Assembly (NCBI GenBank): GCA_963844055.1
Contig: CAWJMN010000002.1
Coordinates: forward strand, 1,240,001-1,304,000
Source of the DNA: CAWJMN01 sp963844055
GTDB lineage: Bacteria; Planctomycetota; Planctomycetia; Pirellulales; Pirellulaceae
DNA length: 64,000 bases
Direction: 5' to 3'
Shown piece by piece: positions 1-11,000 of the stretch. Below the pieces are notes generated by a model. That model saw only the letters and a program-made list of their open reading frames with translations, searched no databases and was not told where the DNA came from. The translations under genes and the position numbers were made by a program. The first letter of the stretch is position 1; each line of letters begins with the position of its first letter.

Positions 1-2
1 TC

Positions 3-1229
3 CCTTCCGAGCTTGCCGATCAGCTGCTTAAAGATGAGGCTGGTTGCATTGCGCTACTCTCTCATCCCAACGTTGAAGTGAGGTATGCGGCACTTCAGTG
101 TTGTCACGCTATCTGGAAAGGGAGCCTTTCCAAGGATGTGGTTGAAAGGATTATCGTGCCCGTACTCGCCGGTGAATCTCACAACGGCCTGCTTTCCCTC
201 TGCTTGACTATTGTTGGCGAAACGTTTGATGGCACTGGACGGCGGGATCTTATTGCCGCAATGCTGCGAATCGCCAACGACACTTCAAAAAGCAACTTCA
301 TACGCAACTTGGGGTATAAAAATGCGCACATCGTCACTTTTGGAAAAGAAGGATTTCGCAACCTTACAGACGACGGTCCTTCCTACGAAACGGAAGTAAT
401 CGGCCAGGAACGATTACTCAAATTTGATGAAAAGTACATGCGTGCGTTCAGCCCTGAGGTCGCACAGGCTGCGGAGATTTACACACAACCGTTTGCCATT
501 AACTACCGGTTCCTCGGAATTGCAGTTTTCCAATGCATTGCGATTAAGATCGCTCTTTCCTGGACTGGCTATCTGGACCCCAGCGAGACGCTGACGAATA
601 AACTGCTCGGCATGGTCGCAACACTTGTTACCGGATCGCTGTCAGGGGTTGGAGTTATGGTTCTTGCGGCAGCTATCCTACGCAAGCGTATCGACTTACT
701 CACTCCCGGACATTGGATCGCCGTTTGGAGTCTCGCATATCTGTTAAGCGAAATAGTGGCAGCACCTTGGCAATCAAACTATGGAATCTTTTTTGAGAAA
801 CATCCCGCCTGGGGAGTTTCGATGCATGGTTTGGTAACACAAACAGCACGGAACTTACTTGGCTGCGTCTTATTTATCACGATTGGGCTTCGAAATACAG
901 AATCCAAAGCCTGGAACGCATTTGCATGGCTGACAGCGTCGACGCACTTGCTCGGAATATTCGGCACATATCTTGACCGAACGCTTTATGGTTCAGGGAA
1001 AGAAGACCTCTTTTTTGTTTATTTAGGTGAAAGAATCTTGGCCGGTCTTTGTAATTTTTCGATGTTAATTCTATTCTTTATAGCCTTATTAGCAGACCTT
1101 AAAACGGGCGTGCAGCGCGACCGCCTACACTGGTTTTGCATTGGGGTTAACTTTTCTGGAGTTGTCATCTTTCTCGCACTCGCTGCCATCATCTCCCTCC
1201 TTAAAACATACTTGGATGGCAGGATTTGA
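3..1229 (+). CDS. HEAT-repeat membrane protein, 5' end missing
   Basis: The reading frame is open back to the left edge, so the gene starts outside the window; about 408 residues are visible. The first ~110 residues read like helical HEAT/armadillo repeats (LLSHPNVEVRYAALQCC is a typical repeat core). The rest holds several hydrophobic stretches (around IAVFQCIAIKIAL, LVTGSLSGVGVMVLAAAIL, LLGCVLFITIGL and a C-terminal pair) and is probably a multi-pass membrane domain. An internal GTG at 78 could serve as a start, but the upstream codons continue the repeat pattern, so I do not use it. No catalytic motif is visible and no function can be assigned. Confidence 0.7.
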   Translation, partial: PSELADQLLKDEAGCIALLSHPNVEVRYAALQCCHAIWKGSLSKDVVERIIVPVLAGESHNGLLSLCLTIVGETFDGTGRRDLIAAMLRIANDTSKSNFIRNLGYKNAHIVTFGKEGFRNLTDDGPSYETEVIGQERLLKFDEKYMRAFSPEVAQAAEIYTQPFAINYRFLGIAVFQCIAIKIALSWTGYLDPSETLTNKLLGMVATLVTGSLSGVGVMVLAAAILRKRIDLLTPGHWIAVWSLAYLLSEIVAAPWQSNYGIFFEKHPAWGVSMHGLVTQTARNLLGCVLFITIGLRNTESKAWNAFAWLTASTHLLGIFGTYLDRTLYGSGKEDLFFVYLGERILAGLCNFSMLILFFIALLADLKTGVQRDRLHWFCIGVNFSGVVIFLALAAIISLLKTYLDGRI

Positions 1230-1383
1230 TTAGTGGCACTTTTGCGTTGTTGAAAACAACATCTAATCAATTATTTGCAATAGATTGCGTATGCCAACGA
1301 GAGATCGCTGTTCACCCTACGCTTACCTAAATGAACATTCAGCGCCACAAGACGTCGTCCGGATAAATCCGAACCTACTGGAC

Positions 1384-2139
1384 CTACGTGAAGTCGGGCT
1401 TTTCGGGGTGGCGGCTTAAGCGGTCGGAAAGGGTTTTGCGCCAGGTGGCGGAAAGCAGTGGTACGGCGGCCAGTTCGGCCGTGGCTTGCAAATCGGCTTT
1501 GCCGTGATGCATCACCTCATGGGCGCGGGCGACGGTCCACTGAGGAAAAGGGCGATCGTCTAAGAAGATCGGGCTGTTGGGTTCGATCACCCCAGAGACC
1601 AGCACGCGGAAGTACCAGCCGCAACGACCATTTTGAATCACTCGCTTGGCCAGATCGCTAATCCGCCAGCGGCGAGAGAGCTTCCAGCAGGGTTGCCGGG
1701 GCTGCGATACCTGAAACACGATGTTCTCGCTGCGCCAGGTGTCGCCGATGCAGACCTGCGTTTCATCACAACCGGCGATCGACAGGTTTTCGCCAAAGCT
1801 TCCCAAGGGATCTTTGCCTGACAATAGTTCCTTCAGCGGGCTGGGGTGGGCACCTTCCCACGGAGATTCGAGCGAAGCTACATCGATGTCGGCCAGGTCA
1901 GCACGCCAGCGGGCGTAGTGATCGGCCGAATACGCAAGTACCGCCTTGTCCACGCCGCCGTGATTTTCCAGGTCGGCTTGCCCATCGCCGGTGATGCCCG
2001 TTTTGTGCACCCACTGGCCCCCGGTGACCGGCGTCTTGAAGAAGCCGGTGGTCCATAGCTTGTCGTGCGGCAGTTCGGCAGTATCGCTTCCCAAGGTTTT
2101 GGGAAGGGAGAGCTGAATGGAGAGAACAATGGGGTTCAT
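1384..2139 (-). CDS. yiiM: MOSC domain protein, YiiM type
   Basis: A 251-residue protein resembling E. coli YiiM along its length: HGGVDKAVLAYSADHY matches the family's HGG...Y..EHY block, FGENLS is the conserved glycine-rich turn, and VSQPRQPCWKL carries the single Cys that binds molybdenum cofactor sulfur in MOSC domains. The C-terminal ~60 residues correspond to the small 3-alpha domain. YiiM proteins act with molybdenum cofactor in reducing N-hydroxylated bases such as 6-N-hydroxylaminopurine. I take the ATG at 2139 (MNPIVLS...) because the frame runs 47 residues further upstream without family similarity. It stands alone, downstream of the terminator that follows the giant gene. Confidence 0.85.
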   Translation of the reverse strand: MNPIVLSIQLSLPKTLGSDTAELPHDKLWTTGFFKTPVTGGQWVHKTGITGDGQADLENHGGVDKAVLAYSADHYARWRADLADIDVASLESPWEGAHPSPLKELLSGKDPLGSFGENLSIAGCDETQVCIGDTWRSENIVFQVSQPRQPCWKLSRRWRISDLAKRVIQNGRCGWYFRVLVSGVIEPNSPIFLDDRPFPQWTVARAHEVMHHGKADLQATAELAAVPLLSATWRKTLSDRLSRHPEKPDFT

Positions 2140-2281
2140 CGAACGTTCCCGAGCGAATGCGAAGCAAGCTTTCCTGATGGTCTGGCATGCAGACGCATCC
2201 AACGGTCGGTTCATCCTACCAACGCCCGCAGGGGTTGTCGCCCTGGGGCAGGTACGACCGGATGGATGACAGGGGTGCACG

Positions 2282-2319
2282 AAAAAGCCCCTGGCGAAGT
2301 GGTGTACTTGGCCAGGGGC
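2282..2319 (-). terminator. intrinsic terminator of the first giant gene
   Basis: On the minus strand a perfect 9-bp stem, GCCCCTGGC/GCCAGGGGC, encloses a 15-nt loop and is followed at once by five T. It lies 47 nt past the stop codon at 2366. A second short inverted repeat (TCGGAAGC-AA-GCTTCCGA, 2341-2358) lies between stop and terminator. Confidence 0.8.
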
Positions 2320-2365
2320 GAGCTAGAGGCTTGATTATCGTCGGAAGCAAGCTTCCGACTGTGGG

Positions 2366-5300
2366 CTAGGCCCAGTTTTCTTGGGTCATCGCGGCGTCAA
2401 CACCTTCGGCGTAGCTTTCGGCTTCCCCTTCAGCAGCTGGCAGAGCAGCCGCCGACAGCAGGTTCAAGCCAAAGTCGCTGGCCGAGCCCTCCAGACGATA
2501 GACACGTTCCGAGGCAGTGCTGCCCATGACGCGGAAGCGAGCAGTACCGGATGGTGGAATCTGGTAGATCGTGCGGGTGTAGCTGTTGCCAGCCAAGTCA
2601 GTCACGTTGAGGGTTGCAATATTTGCGTCGGCCGTCGCAGTGATCGAGATGGAGCGAAGGTTCGCCCAACCGTCGAGCTTGCTGGCCCACAGGGTATCGC
2701 TTGGACCCATCGCAACGATCATACCCTTGGCCGTGTTGTTTCCAATCCATCCGCCATCGCTGGACAAGAGGTCCGAGATGCTGGTGAATTGAGAATCGAC
2801 ACCGACTTCTGCAAAGTTCAGATCATTGACGCCCCCTGCCACACCGAGGATTGGCAGGCTGACATGGTAGGAGTCATTCCCATTGGCCGAGGCCCCCACG
2901 GAGCTGGCCAGCAAGAGTTCCTTGCCGTCGCGAGTACCTTCGGGTTGCAGTTCGGTAACCGTGTATTCACCTGGGCGAACACCGACAAAGCGGTATTGGC
3001 CGTTCATGTCCGTCGTTGCCATCAGCGAGACAACCGCGTTTTGGAAGTCGATACCGGTCAGCGTCACTTCGACACCGGCCAAGCGGCGACCTTCATTTGC
3101 AGCAATCGCTCCATCGTCATTCAGGTCCATGAAGACCGTGCCCGTGACGTCGGTCGGGCGGAACCGAACTACATCGATGGTGACCGTGGCCGTGTTAACC
3201 CCACCGTTGCCGTCGCTAATGGTGTAGGTCAGAGAGTCAGGACCTTCGTAACCCGCGGTTGGCGTGTAGAGCAACGACTTGAAATCGCCAGCAATCGATA
3301 CCGTACCGTTTGTCGGCGAGGTTACCGAAGTGATCGTCAGGTTTTCTACACCGTCAGGATTGTTGACCCCGTCATTGGCCAGCACATTAATGGTTTGATT
3401 GACAAAGTCCTTGATGGCCGTGAACGAGTCATTGGCGATCGGTGGAGCATCGTTGATCGGGTTAATCGTCAAGCGAACCGTAGCAAAGGTTGCCGATAGC
3501 GAGGTACCGTCAAAGGCGCGGTAGGTAAAGCTATCGGGGCCGTTGTAGTTCGCTGCACCCTTGTAGGAGAACGACCCATCGGAGTTCAGCGTGAAGTTCA
3601 ATGCGTGAGCAGGACCGCTAACCAACTGAGCCGTAAGCGTGGCCGAATCCACATCGGTATCGTTGGCCAGAACGCCAAGTCCCTTAGGTCCAGCCACGCT
3701 GAAGCTGGTGAGGACGTCTTCATCAAGACTGAAGACATCGTCCACAGCCACTGGCGGATCGTTGACAGGGGTTACGTTCAAGTAAACCGTGGCAGTGCCG
3801 ACCGAGTTATCGGTTCCATCGGAGACCCGATAGGTAAAGCTATCAGGACCGTTGTAGTTCAACGCACCCTTGTAGGTAAACGAACCATTGGAGTTCAGCG
3901 TGAAGCTTAATGCATTGGTTGGACCCGAAACCAGAACCGCCGTCAGCGAAGATGCTGGCGAATCCACATCCGTATCGTTGATCAGCACACCACGAGCAGG
4001 AACCGTCAGCAGCGTATCTTCCTGGACCGTGAAAGCTGGCGAAACCGAGGTGCCGTCATCAACAGCGATCGGAGCATCATTTACCGGACGAACGGTGATC
4101 GTGGCGGTGGCGATTGCAGAGATCCCAACCGGCGAACCATCATCCTGAACTTGGAACGTAAAGGTCACTTGGCCGTTGAAGTCCAACTTTGGCACGAAGA
4201 CAAACGTGCCATCGGGATTGAGCACGAACGACTGCGTAGCCGCTGCCGAAGGACCCGAGATGAGCACGGCCGTCAAGTTTCCAACCGGAGAATCGACGTC
4301 CGACGAAGTGTTTAGCACACCTGCGGAACGAGGAGTTACCGTGAGGGTGTTATCTTCGTCAACGGCGTAGGGAGCCAGCGGAGCAACCGTCGGAGCATCG
4401 TTGACTGGAGCCACGTTGATCACCACGGTGATCGGTGCCGAGTCCAGACCGTTAACGTCGCGAGCCTTGTAGATAAAGCTATCGGCTCCGTTGAAGTTGG
4501 TCGCACCCTTATAGCTGAAGCTACCGTTCGAATTGAGCGTGAAGGAACCACCGGGGGCGATGTTCGAAGGGCCGCTTACCAGGATGGCCGTAAAGCCGAC
4601 CTGGTCGAGGCTCGAATCGTTGGCCAACACACCGTTTGCAGCATTAACCGTTAGCAGCGTGTCTTCGGTAGCGGCGTAAGGTCCATCTTGCACTGCCGTT
4701 GGGGCATCCGGCGTGTTAGTTACCGTGACGCGGGCCGTTCCGGTGGAGTCAACGCCGCGGGTTGGGCTTACATTTCCGACGGGAACCGTGTCATTCACTA
4801 CATAGGTGAAGGTGACCGGGCTACCAACAGGCGTGAAGTAGTCTGCGGCAGGCGTGTAATCGACCCAGTCGTCGGTTTGATCAGCTGGCGTACCATTATC
4901 GTTAATCGCAATCGTCCCTTGGTTTGCTGGGATCGAACCGATGCTTAGCAAGGTTGCGGCAAAGCCATCGTGAGGACGATCATTGGCAAGGACGTCGATC
5001 TTGTAGGTCGTTGCACCATTGGTTTCCGAAACCGTCTGGGTATCATCGATGGCCTTGGGGCGAGTCTTTGGAATCACAACGATGTTAACCGTATCAACAT
5101 CGATCTTAGCACCACCCGTACCACGATTACCGAGGTCGTTGGTCGTTAAGGTGAGTGTATCAGTGCCCAAAAAGTTCAGGTTCGAAGTGTACGACAGCGT
5201 TGAAGCTGACAGGAAGGTCTGCAGAGCTTGCTTGGTGCCACTAAGAGTTACGCTACCAGTGCCGTTGTTCGTGATCACGACACCAGCAGATGCACCGGCC

Positions 5301-7480
5301 GTCAACACGCCGTTGGTAACTTGAAAATTCAGCTGATAATTAGCGGTGCTGAGCCCGTCGTCGATAAAGCTGAAGGCGTTTCCATTTGCAGTAGAGAAGA
5401 CCAGCACATCTTCGTCGGTTGTGTTCTGTGCAACAGGAACTGAATTGATCGGTGCTTCGTTCGTGGCAATGACGTTGAGATTTAGCGTGCCGCTGGCAGT
5501 CTTAACGCCACCTGAACCGGTATTACCAAGGTCGCTAATCACCACCGACGCGGAAGTGCTGAAGTTGACTTCGCGAGCAATTGGCGTTACTTGTAAGCCG
5601 TTAAGCTGCTGATTGATTTGGCTGGCGGTGCCCGTCAGGGTAATCGTCGTCAAGTTACCAGCAACCGAGCCTCCCAACACAATTCCCGGAACAGCCGCAG
5701 GAAGCGTTGGCGTAACGTCGGTATTGGTATAAGTGATCGAAAGTTGCAGATTGGACGAACCAGCGTCAACGTCAGCAACTGTGATGGCGTTACTGTTGGC
5801 GGTGGAAAGCGTCAGCGTTGCATATTCATTCACCTGTTGCGTGCTTGGCAAGGTCAGCGTAGGTGCATCGTTGACTGGCGTTACCGTGATCGAGATCGTC
5901 GCAGTATCGACGTTCGTACCATCGGTGATCGTGTAGTTGAACGAGTCGCTACCGTTGAAGGTCGAACTTGGTGGCGTGTAGGTAAAGGATTGGCTGGCAC
6001 CCGTTCCGACGCGAGTGAACGAACCACCTTGGGCCGTGGTGCCACCGGTCGTTACGATCGACAAGGCAGGGGCCGTGGTTTGCGTATCATTGGCCAGCGG
6101 CGAAGGGCTTAGCAATACGGCAACCGACTTCTCTGGAACCGTGTAGGCGTCGTTGTTCGCGTCTACTGGCTGAAGAATCGTCAGCGAAGTCGAGATAATG
6201 CTGATTTCGGCTTGAGGCACTGCTACGCTGGATGACCCGGTTGTAGCAAACATGAGCGTATCGTGGAACGGAGTAAGCTCGTTGGTCGTATCACCAACGA
6301 AGTTGACCGTGCCGCCAGCTTTCGCATTCATCCGCACGCGCCACAACTCACGCTCCGCGGCGCCAAGCGTACCCGCAGTACGCGAGTAGGCACCACCGGC
6401 ATCGTCGATACCCGTAAATGGGCCTGGCGAGACTTGGGCCGTACCTGGCTGACCGGACTTGGCGGTCGTGTACAGGGAATTGAAACGGAACGAGTTGAGA
6501 TAGGCACGCGAGCTGGTGAAGTCGCCGTTGACAGCGGCAGGTTCGCCCACGGTTACAGTGTTCGACACGGTTGGCGTATTACCAGCGCCGAGCGAAATAT
6601 TCGTGGCCGTCATCAGCGGGATGTTTTGATCTCCCTTGCCACCTTGGAAACGAACCAAGAAGGTTGGCGAAAGGTCATCGGCCGTTACCGTCACGCTGCC
6701 GGCACCCAAGGTGGCATTCAGTGCAGACTGAATCGCACTGGCGGTGCCTGGGAGGGACGAAGCATTGTAAGTGATGTCGGCCGTGGTTTGGCTACCAAGC
6801 GTCAAACGGAAGGTGCCGCCATCGGTGGCGGTGTCAGGAATGGCGACTTGTTGAAGCTCTTGAATTTCAACATCGGTCGTGGCCGTTGGGAATTGAACAT
6901 CAAGGAAGCCGGCGTAAACGCCCGTGCCGCCCGTCCGCAGATCCTTAACCGTGATCACAAGGTCATAGTCTTGACCGACGTTGACCGAGGTCAGTGCGGC
7001 AGAGCCAAACGAGGCACCGGTGGCAACTGCCTTCACGGTGTATTGCATTTGCGGCGTGGCTTCGCCTTCTGCATTCAGCTTGTTGATAACGGCAAGAGCA
7101 TCGATCGGCGAGAGGAAGCCGTCGTTGTTCACGTCGTACAGCAGTGTATTGGTTTGAGCCGAGGCAGCTTCACCGGCGGCAGCGGCGCTGACCTTCGAGG
7201 TGGAAGCCAAGCTCACCGAGCCCATCGCATTAAGCGAATTGATTACCGCCAACGCATCGTTGGGGGCGACGTAGCCGTCGGCATTCACATCTTCTGGATT
7301 GCGTGGATTCCAGTAGTCAGAACCTTGGACAAGGTTGACGTCTCCTGCCATCATGGCGCGGGTCTCAAGACGCTCGGCTTGTAGGCCACGGCGTTGTGCG
7401 CCCCCTTGCAGAAAAGCCTTGCGGCGTTCGGCCAAAATGGCACTCTTCTTAGCTAACAGCGAGCGACGAAACAGGTTCAT
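2366..7480 (-). CDS. giant secreted protein: N-terminal dockerin-like pair, cadherin-like repeats
   Basis: About 1704 residues. The start MNLFRRSLLAKK at 7480 has GGGAA 6-7 nt upstream; the frame stays open 44 codons further without sense. The N-terminus is Arg/Lys-rich and carries ERLETRAMMAGD (residues 36-47), the LExR-type motif of planctomycete exported giants. Two EF-hand-like dockerin repeats follow (DVNADGYV..NDALAVIN and DVNNDGFL..IDALAVIN, ~64-139), then a cohesin-like segment. At least seven ~95-residue cadherin-like units come next, marked by VNDAP/VNDPP linkers and (N/K)GxxSFTYR cores. An SdrD-B-like domain (GTVFMDLNDDG...) and a C-terminal tail end the protein. It probably binds calcium and acts at the cell surface or as an adhesin; the ligand is unknown. 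Repeat units are similar at DNA level (3530-3610, 3850-3910, 4480-4560), suggesting duplication. Confidence 0.88.
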   Translation of the reverse strand: MNLFRRSLLAKKSAILAERRKAFLQGGAQRRGLQAERLETRAMMAGDVNLVQGSDYWNPRNPEDVNADGYVAPNDALAVINSLNAMGSVSLASTSKVSAAAAGEAASAQTNTLLYDVNNDGFLSPIDALAVINKLNAEGEATPQMQYTVKAVATGASFGSAALTSVNVGQDYDLVITVKDLRTGGTGVYAGFLDVQFPTATTDVEIQELQQVAIPDTATDGGTFRLTLGSQTTADITYNASSLPGTASAIQSALNATLGAGSVTVTADDLSPTFLVRFQGGKGDQNIPLMTATNISLGAGNTPTVSNTVTVGEPAAVNGDFTSSRAYLNSFRFNSLYTTAKSGQPGTAQVSPGPFTGIDDAGGAYSRTAGTLGAAERELWRVRMNAKAGGTVNFVGDTTNELTPFHDTLMFATTGSSSVAVPQAEISIISTSLTILQPVDANNDAYTVPEKSVAVLLSPSPLANDTQTTAPALSIVTTGGTTAQGGSFTRVGTGASQSFTYTPPSSTFNGSDSFNYTITDGTNVDTATISITVTPVNDAPTLTLPSTQQVNEYATLTLSTANSNAITVADVDAGSSNLQLSITYTNTDVTPTLPAAVPGIVLGGSVAGNLTTITLTGTASQINQQLNGLQVTPIAREVNFSTSASVVISDLGNTGSGGVKTASGTLNLNVIATNEAPINSVPVAQNTTDEDVLVFSTANGNAFSFIDDGLSTANYQLNFQVTNGVLTAGASAGVVITNNGTGSVTLSGTKQALQTFLSASTLSYTSNLNFLGTDTLTLTTNDLGNRGTGGAKIDVDTVNIVVIPKTRPKAIDDTQTVSETNGATTYKIDVLANDRPHDGFAATLLSIGSIPANQGTIAINDNGTPADQTDDWVDYTPAADYFTPVGSPVTFTYVVNDTVPVGNVSPTRGVDSTGTARVTVTNTPDAPTAVQDGPYAATEDTLLTVNAANGVLANDSSLDQVGFTAILVSGPSNIAPGGSFTLNSNGSFSYKGATNFNGADSFIYKARDVNGLDSAPITVVINVAPVNDAPTVAPLAPYAVDEDNTLTVTPRSAGVLNTSSDVDSPVGNLTAVLISGPSAAATQSFVLNPDGTFVFVPKLDFNGQVTFTFQVQDDGSPVGISAIATATITVRPVNDAPIAVDDGTSVSPAFTVQEDTLLTVPARGVLINDTDVDSPASSLTAVLVSGPTNALSFTLNSNGSFTYKGALNYNGPDSFTYRVSDGTDNSVGTATVYLNVTPVNDPPVAVDDVFSLDEDVLTSFSVAGPKGLGVLANDTDVDSATLTAQLVSGPAHALNFTLNSDGSFSYKGAANYNGPDSFTYRAFDGTSLSATFATVRLTINPINDAPPIANDSFTAIKDFVNQTINVLANDGVNNPDGVENLTITSVTSPTNGTVSIAGDFKSLLYTPTAGYEGPDSLTYTISDGNGGVNTATVTIDVVRFRPTDVTGTVFMDLNDDGAIAANEGRRLAGVEVTLTGIDFQNAVVSLMATTDMNGQYRFVGVRPGEYTVTELQPEGTRDGKELLLASSVGASANGNDSYHVSLPILGVAGGVNDLNFAEVGVDSQFTSISDLLSSDGGWIGNNTAKGMIVAMGPSDTLWASKLDGWANLRSISITATADANIATLNVTDLAGNSYTRTIYQIPPSGTARFRVMGSTASERVYRLEGSASDFGLNLLSAAALPAAEGEAESYAEGVDAAMTQENWA

Positions 7481-8002
7481 AAAATTTCCCGTGCTGCGAA
7501 TGCGACTTTTCTGTTGTACGTGCCTTGAAGAACCCCGACTTGGCCGCCCGCCATTGTTTACGGCTAAGCCAGCATCAGGACTCCTTTGAAAACGCCTGTC
7601 CGTGCGCCTCAAAGCACCAAGGAAACACAGCTTAAATCCTTAGCTGGTAACCACTTCGATCCAAACCGACCCTTGTCCCCTGCCCCCCGAAAGTGAAGGC
7701 TTGTGACAGGATTTAGGTTTCAGACTAGTTACGCCCCAAAACCGTTGCAACGATCTTATAGGCACGAATCTGAAACTACCTTGGCGACTTGCCGCCAAAG
7801 GCGACAGATCCCCTACAACCCCAACCCTCAAGTCTACGCAGCCATCCCAAAGTACCGTTTATTCCGTCAATTCCTGGTTCACGCCGCGCCTACTTGGTAA
7901 GACGCGGACGAAAGCACTAAAGTTCCCGCCACCCTGGTATTGGTGAGGTGAATTCTTTTGACAAACGGACCTTCGGCAAGAGGCCCAATCGCTGGGATTG
8001 TG
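7481..8002. other. intergenic region between the two giant genes
   Basis: No convincing gene on either strand. It should hold the promoter of the 2366-7480 gene. A weak minus-strand -10-like TATAAG lies near 7760 but has no good -35, so I do not call it. Short open frames here lack coding character. Confidence 0.5.
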
Positions 8003-8048
8003 AAAAAGGGCCCCCGAAACCCAGCACGAAGCTGTTTCTCGGGGGCCC
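8003..8048 (-). terminator. intrinsic terminator of the second giant gene
   Basis: Read on the minus strand, GGGCCCCCGAGAAAC pairs with GTTTCGGGGGCCC around a ~13-nt loop and is followed by TTTTT. The stem is long and very GC-rich. It lies ~50 nt past the stop codon at 8097. Confidence 0.85.
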
Positions 8049-8096
8049 CGAATGAATACAAACCGTTTTACAGCAACACCTTAGAGAGAAACTCTC

Positions 8097-11000
8097 TTAG
8101 ATGTTTGCGGATAGTAGGTTGAGGGCCAGATCGTCCAACAAGCTGCTGCTGTCGGAAGATTCGTCCTCATCCTTGGTGTCCAGGACCGACCAAGAGTAGG
8201 CAAACTCAGGGGCCGATGGATCCAAGGTTGGTTCGAAGGAGTCAAAAGAGCTGTCGTTGTTGTAGGCGAGCAAAGCATCGTCTTGCGACTTGCTGTTGCT
8301 GGTGGAACTTTCCTTCACCTCGACAACAAAGCTTGGGCCGGCGTACAGCGTGCTTGGCACGTTGCTGGCCGATTGAGCCGCTGTCGAATCCGAAGCGACC
8401 GCACTGCTGACCACTACAGAACCACCCATGGCCTCGCTGCCGGCTTCTGGGTTGGGGTTCGTACCGTTGAGGTAGTTCACCACCAAGTTGACGTCGTTTG
8501 GCGCGATGTTGTTATCGCCGCTTGGATCGTAGTAGTACGAACCAGTTGGCAATGGTGGCGGAGGAGCAACCAGGTTGAAGCCGCCGCTTAGCAAGTTCTG
8601 TGGAACCAGATAGGCAGCGTCGCCACTGTGCAGGTTGATGAAGTTGATCAGGATCAACGCATCAATCGGCGATAGGAACCCGTCTGCATTCACATCCAGC
8701 TTCGCGTTTGGTCCTAGAGGATTGCTTGCACCATCACCTGGGTTTTGGAACTTCGGTCCGGTGACCTTGATCTTGTAATCTTCGACTTCACCATCAGCGG
8801 TGTAGCCGGTTGGCAGCAAGTTACCAGCACTGCTGAGGCGGAGACGCATGAAGCGATCGCCCAGCTGTTGGTTGGCAGCCAAGGCAGGCGTAGGAATCGT
8901 GTTGAGGCCTGCAACAAGTACAACGTTGTTGATCAGCTTTTCGCTGGCTTCAAACACGCCGTTGTCGTTGAGATCCACCCAGCCGTCAAGCTTGGCAACC
9001 AAGCTTGGAGTGTTGGTGAGGAATACCTTGATCTCGCCGGCAAGGCCTGGAGACAAGGTGTACGAGACCAAACCATCATCTTCCAGATCGCCATCGGCAT
9101 TGGCCGTTTGCTTGGCGTTGCTCTCTTCCGAGATTGCAGCACCCAGGCTATAGCCAGGAACGACCAAGTGGCGGGCACCGTCGTTGGCCAACAAGGAGGC
9201 ATAGCCACCCGTTGGGTTACCTGGAACCTTTGGATCGGGAGCATCACCGAAGTCGAGCAACGTGCCAACAAAGATCGAGAACGACGTGTCGCCGTTGGAC
9301 TGATTCGTTTGCAGGTTGTTACCAGCAATGTCGCGGATACCCGTGGCCGTGTTTGCCAAGAGGATCTTGTAGGTGTGCTCTTGAGCCCAAACACCCGATA
9401 CTGGCAACAGCTTGATCTCATCCTTGCTGGCGTCGTAGACGAAGATGTAGTCCGTTCCTGCAACCAGTTGGACATTATCTTGCATCAGCACGAGCTGCGT
9501 GGACGAAACGGTCGAGTCGTCGATACCGGTGCCCGAATCTTCCAGCTTTACCAGGAATTGGTACAGCACTTCGTTACGAATCGCAATTTGCGTGACGGCA
9601 GGGTTGCGGTCGCGGCCATTGGTATCGTTATCAACCGGATCGATCATCCGAGCTGTTGGGCCCAGGAAGTCAACACGTTCCACAGCACCACGGTCCTTGA
9701 AGATGTTACTTCCCAGACCTGGAGGAGGAGCTTGCGATGGATCATCACGACGGAGCAAGCCGTTGATATCAAGGTCAGGAGCCAAGATTGGCGAGTCAGG
9801 AATTCCGACGTCGTTCTTGGTGGTCTTCAATGCAGAGCGTTCGGCCAAGCTATTGAGCGAGCTGTCGATCGCTTGCGAACCGGCTGCCAAGTAGAAGTTA
9901 CGATTGGCGGGGTTCACGAACAGCGGATCAGCAGCAGCCAACTGAATCGGGTTGCTACCCGTCGTTCCGTTGGCGGTGTTGCCGCGGAACAAGTTAGCAC
10001 CAACAACCGGCGGGCTGCTCAAGCCAGCGGACGAACCATCGATTCGGATGCCCGATACCGTGTTGGCAACGATGTTGTTAAGGATCGTTGGGCTGGCATT
10101 GTCCGTCACATCGATACCAACGCCGGTTGCTGTCGCACCGCCGTAGATCGTGTTGTTGACAATCCGTCCAAATGGCACCACCGACAGCGGATCGCTACCC
10201 GCTTGGGCGTCACCGCTGAAGCGGATACCGGCCGAGCCAAAGTTAGCGACCACGTTGTTCATCAGCACCACGCCTGGAGCCAAACGATCATTGTTGAGCG
10301 TTGGCAGGCTAATGACGCCACCAGGATATGGCAGGTTGCCGTTGGAGTCACGTGGACCCGCATCAACCAAGATACCGACCTGCGAGGTGTTGAAGATCGA
10401 GTTGTTCAGGATCTCGATATTTCCCTGCTGACGGAAGAAGTTCTGATCGCCGATCACACCCTCACCCACAGCGGGGTTCGGGAAGTTCACATCGTCGATG
10501 AACGCGGCGTCGAGGCCGGCCGTGCCGCTTCCATTCTTCGTGTAAGCAAAGCGGAAGACGTGCGTACCTGCGGTCACAGGCACTGTGATGACCGACCAAT
10601 CTTGATCGCCCGTCCAAGTGTTTTGGACCGCGCCATCAATCGAGAAGGTTAGTACGTCACCAACGGCACTGGAGACCTTGCGTGCGAAGGTCATGTCACC
10701 ATCGCCCACCTTGCGAGTGATCTCCATGTAGCTGGTTTCATTGTCCAAAATCGCACCCGACTGAGCACTTCGCGGCCCCGTCATAGCGGTCAAGGTGGAA
10801 CGGAACCAAGCGTTTTGCGTGTTAGGCGTCGTGGAGAACGTGAAGTTATTATTCAGGCCGTTCACCAGCAACGCACTGGTATCCAGGGCCGTGTGCTTTT
10901 CGGCATCGGTGTGCCAGTTATAGCCACCCGCTACTCCCGAGCCACCAACACCTAGGTTCGTGAAGTCGGTCTCCTGAGCCGCAGGGAAGTCAACGTTGTC

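Noticed and set aside
2341..2358. TCGGAAGC-AA-GCTTCCGA as terminator
   Set aside because: Loop of two bases and no T-run; the stem at 2282-2319 is far better.
8745..10652. Long plus-strand open frame (635 codons) opposite the giant gene
   Set aside because: It lies wholly antisense to a domain-rich gene, has no family motifs and an Arg/Val/Gln-rich composition typical of a shadow frame. The same holds for plus frames at 2381-3499, 6263-7384 and 13533-17234.
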